From the NCBI GenBank assembly GCA_937954195.1, contig CALFYR010000237.1, positions 1 to 8,765 on the forward strand: a stretch of DNA of 8,765 nucleotides, in the 5' to 3' direction. The notes under the pieces were generated by a model. That model made no database searches, was not told the origin of the DNA, and saw nothing but the letters and a program-made list of their open reading frames with translations. The DNA is from an uncultured Dehalococcoidia bacterium. GTDB taxonomy: Bacteria > Chloroflexota > Dehalococcoidia > Tepidiformales > Tepidiformaceae. A program made the translations under genes and the position numbers. Within the stretch, counting starts at the first letter, position 1. Each line of letters begins with the position of its first letter. Positions 5,760-8,765 of this stretch are shown one piece after another.

Positions 5760-5797
5760 ATCTCCCCTTCTCCCGCAGCGTCGGGAGACAGGGGGAT
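5760..5797. repeat. REP-like stable hairpin just past the phosphatase stop
   Basis: A long imperfect palindrome has an inner 7-bp stem TCTCCCG/CGGGAGA (5769-5775 with 5782-5788), a CAGCGT loop, a symmetric 2x2 internal loop and an outer 7-bp stem (5760-5766 with 5791-5797, one G-T pair). It starts 8 bases past the phosphatase stop codon. There is no T-tract on the minus strand, so it is not a classic intrinsic terminator. The layout (CTCCC...CGC...GGGAG with purine-rich flanks) resembles dispersed palindromic elements of GC-rich genomes. It may still stabilise or end the phosphatase transcript. Confidence 0.6.
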
Positions 5798-5805
5798 GAG
5801 GGCCG

Positions 5806-6558
5806 TCACCCGGTCAGCAGCTCCCGCACCTTCTCCACCTGCCGGTCGGTCACGCCCTGCTTGCGGAAGAATGCCTCTGCGCTGCCGTGCTTCTGACGCA
5901 TCAGTTCGATAAACCCGGCCATCCGGTCCGGCGGCGTCGAAAGCCGCGCGCGAATCTCCTCGTCGGTCCCTTCGAGCGCCCGCCCGCTGCTCCGCAGGTA
6001 GGCGATCAGTCGGTCGATACTGGCGTCGCTCAGGCCGTACTCGTTGGCGATGTCCTCATCGCTCGCTCCGAGCACGTCCATCACCATCCCCAGCAACACG
6101 CCGGTCCGGTCCTTCCCGGCCGTGCAGTGCACGAGTATCGGGTAGTTCTCTTCCTCCGCGAACATCGCGAACCCTTCCGCCAGCCGCTGCCCGCCGATGT
6201 CCAGGTAGTGCAGGTACCGCCGCGGCGAAGGCCCATTCCCGTACAGGCCGTTGAGTTCAGCGATCAGCGACTCCTGGGTCTGCGTCTCCGAAAACACCGA
6301 GAGCGCCACCACCCGGTCGGCCAGCGCGTGCGGCCCGCGCGTCCCCGCCAGCTCGTCCGGGTGGCGAAGGTCCAGGATTTTCCGCAGGCGGACCTCCTGC
6401 TCCAGGAACGCGCGGTCGCGCTCGCTCATCAGCTCCAGCGCACCGGATCGGAAGATCATCTTCCCCCGGATGGTCCCGCCCGCCCGCAGCGCGTACCCGC
6501 TCAGCTCGCGGAAGTTGTGAATGCCTTCAGGTTCGTAAATGGAAGTGTTCGTCTGCAC
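5806..6558 (-). CDS. Tyrosine/serine protein phosphatase, Y_phosphatase3 / PtpB-LipA type
   Basis: This 250-residue protein carries the cysteine-phosphatase P-loop HCTAGKDRTG (residues 144-153), with C145 as nucleophile and R151 binding phosphate. Other family marks are HNFRELSGY near the N-terminus (14-22), IRGKMIFRSGAL (30-41) and ILDLRHPDE (61-69). The long helical C-terminal region runs to VEKVRELLTG. The P-loop with Ala-Gly-Lys-Asp between Cys and Arg is that of PtpB/LipA-type enzymes, which dephosphorylate phosphotyrosine and in some cases phosphoserine or phosphoinositides. The substrate here is unknown. No signal peptide is seen, so it is probably cytoplasmic. The start is GTG at 6558 with only a weak ribosome binding site; it places the NFREL motif at the usual distance. 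It is the first gene of the minus-strand run. Confidence 0.9.
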   Translation of the reverse strand: MQTNTSIYEPEGIHNFRELSGYALRAGGTIRGKMIFRSGALELMSERDRAFLEQEVRLRKILDLRHPDELAGTRGPHALADRVVALSVFSETQTQESLIAELNGLYGNGPSPRRYLHYLDIGGQRLAEGFAMFAEEENYPILVHCTAGKDRTGVLLGMVMDVLGASDEDIANEYGLSDASIDRLIAYLRSSGRALEGTDEEIRARLSTPPDRMAGFIELMRQKHGSAEAFFRKQGVTDRQVEKVRELLTG

Positions 6559-6607
6559 TCCTCAAATCTACCGGAATCCAAACCACTCCGCGTTATCAAT
6601 CACTCGG

Positions 6608-6632
6608 AACTCGCAACTCGCAACTCGCAACT
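6608..6632. repeat. Heptanucleotide tandem repeat (AACTCGC)x3.6
   Basis: Three perfect copies of AACTCGC run from 6608 to 6628, followed by AACT. A degenerate copy (CACTCGG, 6601-6607) precedes them. It lies in the 265-bp gap between the divergent phosphatase and secreted-protein genes. The period is the same as the CCCAGCG arrays but the unit is unrelated. I see no convincing promoter elsewhere in this gap. Confidence 0.85.
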
Positions 6633-6810
6633 TTTGATGGGTGTTTCTCCCCACCCCCATCTGTGAACCACCTCGCAAACCTGCGTGATCGCTGGGTAGT
6701 CCTCCGGAAGTCTGCCGCGCCTGTTCCCCGCGACGATGAATGCATGCCGGGCCCGGGAGGGACGCAGAGCGCGCCTTCACCAGCGGCCCCGGCTCACATC
6801 ACCGCCCAGT

Positions 6811-6814
6811 GGAG
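6811..6814 (+). promoter_or_regulatory. Ribosome binding site fixing the start of the secreted protein
   Basis: GGAG lies 9 nt before the ATG at 6824. It favours this start over an in-frame ATG at 6740, whose extra 28 residues would put a polar stretch ahead of the signal peptide. Confidence 0.6.
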
Positions 6815-6823
6815 CGTTTCCCT

Positions 6824-8671
6824 ATGACCGCACCGGTCCCTCCCTGCCGCCGCCACGCGCTCCCGAAGCCTTGGCTCGCGGCGCTCGTCCTCCTCGTCAT
6901 CGCCATCCTCGCCCTCTCTGGCGGGCGCGTCCGCGATGCAATCGCCGCCCCGAACGAAACCGGTGGTCCATACCGGCCGGCCGCCACGATCGAAACCAAT
7001 AGCAACTGCTTCAACACAGAGGTTGCCTTCCAGAACCAGGGTGGCATCTCGACCTGGTGCGAACAGGGTGGCTATGTCATCTATCGCGTACCGACCGTGC
7101 AGCTCCCGGCCGATGCGACCAACGTCCGGTACTCGGCCCGTTTCGAAGGTTACGGTTTTGCCGCGCCTGCCCAGATCGCCGTGAGCGTTTCGCCCGTGTC
7201 GAACAGCTACCCCGTCACGCGCTACTACGCGCTCTCCACGTCGAAGTACAACTTCGATACGCCGTTCCTTTCCTGGGACGGCGATTGGAAAGACCTCAAC
7301 AACGGCCAGGTCTACGTCAAAATGGCTCGCTCCCAGGGCACCGTCTACTGGGACAACCTCCACCTCGTCATCCTCTATGACACGCCGAACAAGGCCGACC
7401 TCCAGGTCAGCGTCACCGGCGAACAAACCGTCCTCAGCGGCACCACGTTCGAATGGACCGTCAACGTCACGAACCACGGTCCCCAGGCGGTCAGCAATAT
7501 CGTCCTTACCACGTCAGTTCCGGCTGGCATCGCCCTCCCGAGCATCCAGGGCTGCAGCACCGGAGGCTATCCAACCTGCAACATCGGCCATATCGTCTCC
7601 GGCGGAAACCGCACGCTGAAGTTCACCGCGCTCGCCGCCCAGGCAGCTTCTGGCACGAAAAGGATCGACTTCTCCGTCACAGGCGGCCTCGCCGACCCCA
7701 ACCACTACAACAACGTCGTCTCCCGCAACGCGAACGTCGTGCCCACCCGCAACGTTACCGTCTGCACCACCTGGGAACCAAACGCCACGCAAATCCGCGA
7801 GTCGCCCCACACCTTCAACTACATGGTATCGACGGTCGCAGGCCACGGTCCCGTCGCCGTCTCCCAGACCCTCCAGGATGCCGGCGATACCGCCTGCCAG
7901 ACCGTGAAAGCCCTCGCCGAAACGCTCAAGGTGGTCCCCACCGGCCACGATGGTCACGCGCTCGAACCCGGATACCCCAGGTACGAACTCTTCGTCACCA
8001 AGGGAACAGGCTCGGGGACGGCCACAATGGGCGTGAGCGATTGGAAGGTCACGTTCAAGTGGAAGGAAAAGCCCTTCGTCGTCGCCACGCCTGCCAACAC
8101 GCCCAAGCCGAACACTCCGACCCCCACGGCGACAAGCACGCCGGCCCCGAAGCCGACCAACACCCCGGCTCCCACTAACACGCCCGGGCCAACGAACACC
8201 CCAAAGCCAACGAACACCCCCATCGCTCCAACCCCGCCCGCCGGTGGCGGGAACGAACCGGCCCCCACGAACACCCCTCCGGTGGCCGGGGGCGTCGCCA
8301 CCGGCCAGCCATCGAATCCCGGTGGCGGCGACGAAACCGGCTCCGGCGCTGGTTCGAACCCGGCTACTCCCGATGAAGATGTGCCGTCGGGCGAACAGCC
8401 CCAGGATGCGCCATCGGAGCAGGCCGACCCGGACGCGCCGGCCAGTAATCCCGGCGACCACCCCACCAGCGATGCCGGCGGAGCCGTCTCCTCTGGCCCG
8501 GTCGTCACCAACCCCACCGCCGAATCGTCCGAATCTTCCGCGACCCCCATCGCGGACGACGAAGGCGGCCCGGGCCTCGCGCTTTACGCCCTCGCGACAG
8601 CCGTTGCCATGGGGCTCCTGGGCCTCGGCATCGTCGCCCTCTCCCGCCGAAAGCACGAGGCGGCGGAGTGA
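6824..8671 (+). CDS. Secreted, membrane-anchored DUF11-type protein with TNTP linker
   Basis: The product has 615 residues. A signal peptide is clear: basic residues at 9-16, hydrophobic core at 18-31, and probable cleavage after AIAA (about 42). Residues about 45-187 form an unrecognised beta-rich domain ending GTVYWDNLHLVILYD, which looks like a carbohydrate-binding-type beta-sandwich but has no firm match. Residues about 191-305 fit a DUF11 (CARDB-like) domain: ADLQVSVTG, FEWTVNVTNHGPQAVSNIVL, VPAGI and NHYNNVVS. A further region at 308-416 has KVTFKW near its end. Residues 421-472 are a TNTP/PT-rich linker, and 473-580 are Pro/Gly/Asp/Glu-rich and disordered. A final helix (585-607) with RRKHE after it anchors the protein, C-terminus inside; there is no LPXTG motif. 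Six extracytoplasmic cysteines (62, 79, 244, 252, 314, 358) could form three disulfides. It probably acts at the cell surface in adhesion or envelope structure (inference). Confidence 0.85.
   Translation: MTAPVPPCRRHALPKPWLAALVLLVIAILALSGGRVRDAIAAPNETGGPYRPAATIETNSNCFNTEVAFQNQGGISTWCEQGGYVIYRVPTVQLPADATNVRYSARFEGYGFAAPAQIAVSVSPVSNSYPVTRYYALSTSKYNFDTPFLSWDGDWKDLNNGQVYVKMARSQGTVYWDNLHLVILYDTPNKADLQVSVTGEQTVLSGTTFEWTVNVTNHGPQAVSNIVLTTSVPAGIALPSIQGCSTGGYPTCNIGHIVSGGNRTLKFTALAAQAASGTKRIDFSVTGGLADPNHYNNVVSRNANVVPTRNVTVCTTWEPNATQIRESPHTFNYMVSTVAGHGPVAVSQTLQDAGDTACQTVKALAETLKVVPTGHDGHALEPGYPRYELFVTKGTGSGTATMGVSDWKVTFKWKEKPFVVATPANTPKPNTPTPTATSTPAPKPTNTPAPTNTPGPTNTPKPTNTPIAPTPPAGGGNEPAPTNTPPVAGGVATGQPSNPGGGDETGSGAGSNPATPDEDVPSGEQPQDAPSEQADPDAPASNPGDHPTSDAGGAVSSGPVVTNPTAESSESSATPIADDEGGPGLALYALATAVAMGLLGLGIVALSRRKHEAAE
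8084..8239 (+). repeat. Coding Thr-Asn-Thr-Pro repeat linker
   Basis: This in-frame repeat within the secreted protein gene encodes residues about 421-472, with TNTP occurring four times (PTNTPAPTNTPGPTNTPKPT and on). The DNA repeats are imperfect CCNACNAACACNCC units with varied third bases. It is therefore an old protein-level repeat rather than a recent slippage expansion. It separates the folded extracytoplasmic domains from the membrane anchor. Confidence 0.8.
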
Positions 8672-8682
8672 CCGACCTTGCC

Positions 8683-8698
8683 ACGGCGGTCTCGCCGT
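8683..8698 (+). terminator. Candidate terminator hairpin after the secreted-protein gene
   Basis: A perfect 6-bp stem ACGGCG/CGCCGT with a GTCT loop lies 11 bp past the stop codon. It is followed by a pyrimidine-rich CCTCTTCCC rather than a T-run, so intrinsic termination would be weak. The heptamer array starts 12 bp later. Confidence 0.45.
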
Positions 8699-8710
8699 CG
8701 TAGACCTCTT

Positions 8711-8765
8711 CCCAGCGCCCAGCGCCCAGCGCCCAGCGCCCAGCGCCCAGCGCCCAGCGCCCAGC
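8711..8765. repeat. Heptanucleotide tandem repeat (CCCAGCG), second site, runs off the window
   Basis: Seven perfect CCCAGCG copies plus a truncated eighth (CCCAGC) reach the right edge, so the array may be longer. Unit, orientation and the preceding CTTCC context match the array at 2465-2523. It lies 39 bp past the stop of the secreted-protein gene. Confidence 0.95.

Noticed and set aside
6740..6823. ATG at 6740 as the start of the secreted protein
   Set aside because: There is no good ribosome binding site, and it would add a polar 28-residue stretch before the signal peptide. The ATG at 6824 has GGAG 9 nt upstream.
7514..8656. Minus-strand open frame of 380 codons opposite the secreted-protein gene
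   Set aside because: The translation is Gly/Val/Arg-rich low complexity, mirroring the Pro/Thr linker on the other strand. The plus-strand frame has a signal peptide, DUF11 features and an anchor.

Overview
The window is GC-rich DNA, probably from a Chloroflexota bacterium (Dehalococcoidia or a related class). The best clue is the large secreted protein at the right end. It combines a DUF11-type domain, a long linker of Thr-Asn-Thr-Pro repeats and a single C-terminal membrane anchor, a style common in that phylum. This placement is inference from sequence style, not a database match.

Layout, left to right. (1) A Gfo/Idh/MocA-type oxidoreductase on the minus strand, cut by the left edge. (2) A DsbB/BdbC-type disulfide oxidoreductase on the plus strand, diverging from it. 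(3) A long run of minus-strand genes from about 6560 down to 1800. In transcription order these are a tyrosine/serine phosphatase, a TPR protein, a tight cluster (two tandem VOC/glyoxalase-fold proteins, a YafY-like HTH-WYL regulator and an AlkD-like DNA alkylation repair gene), then a DUF433/DUF5615 antitoxin-toxin-like pair. (4) A plus-strand 615-residue secreted, membrane-anchored protein. Every intergenic gap is under 300 bp.

The most coherent unit is the VOC-VOC-WYL-AlkD cluster (4692 to 2524). Its genes overlap by 4 bp or are 3 bp apart. It is preceded by two near-identical 20-bp elements that contain TGACA/TGTCA inverted repeats, which look like operators for the WYL regulator. A plausible reading is a regulated response to reactive electrophiles or alkylating agents, with small-molecule handling (VOC) coupled to base repair (AlkD). 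The AlkD gene carries an apparent single-base frameshift in otherwise well conserved sequence, so it is either a recent pseudogene or a sequence error.

A second theme is heptanucleotide tandem repeats. The same CCCAGCG unit occurs about eight times at two sites 6.2 kb apart, and an unrelated AACTCGC heptamer occurs at a third site. All three lie between genes. A strong REP-like hairpin lies just past the phosphatase stop. I see no rRNA, tRNA, CRISPR array, insertion sequence or phage gene.
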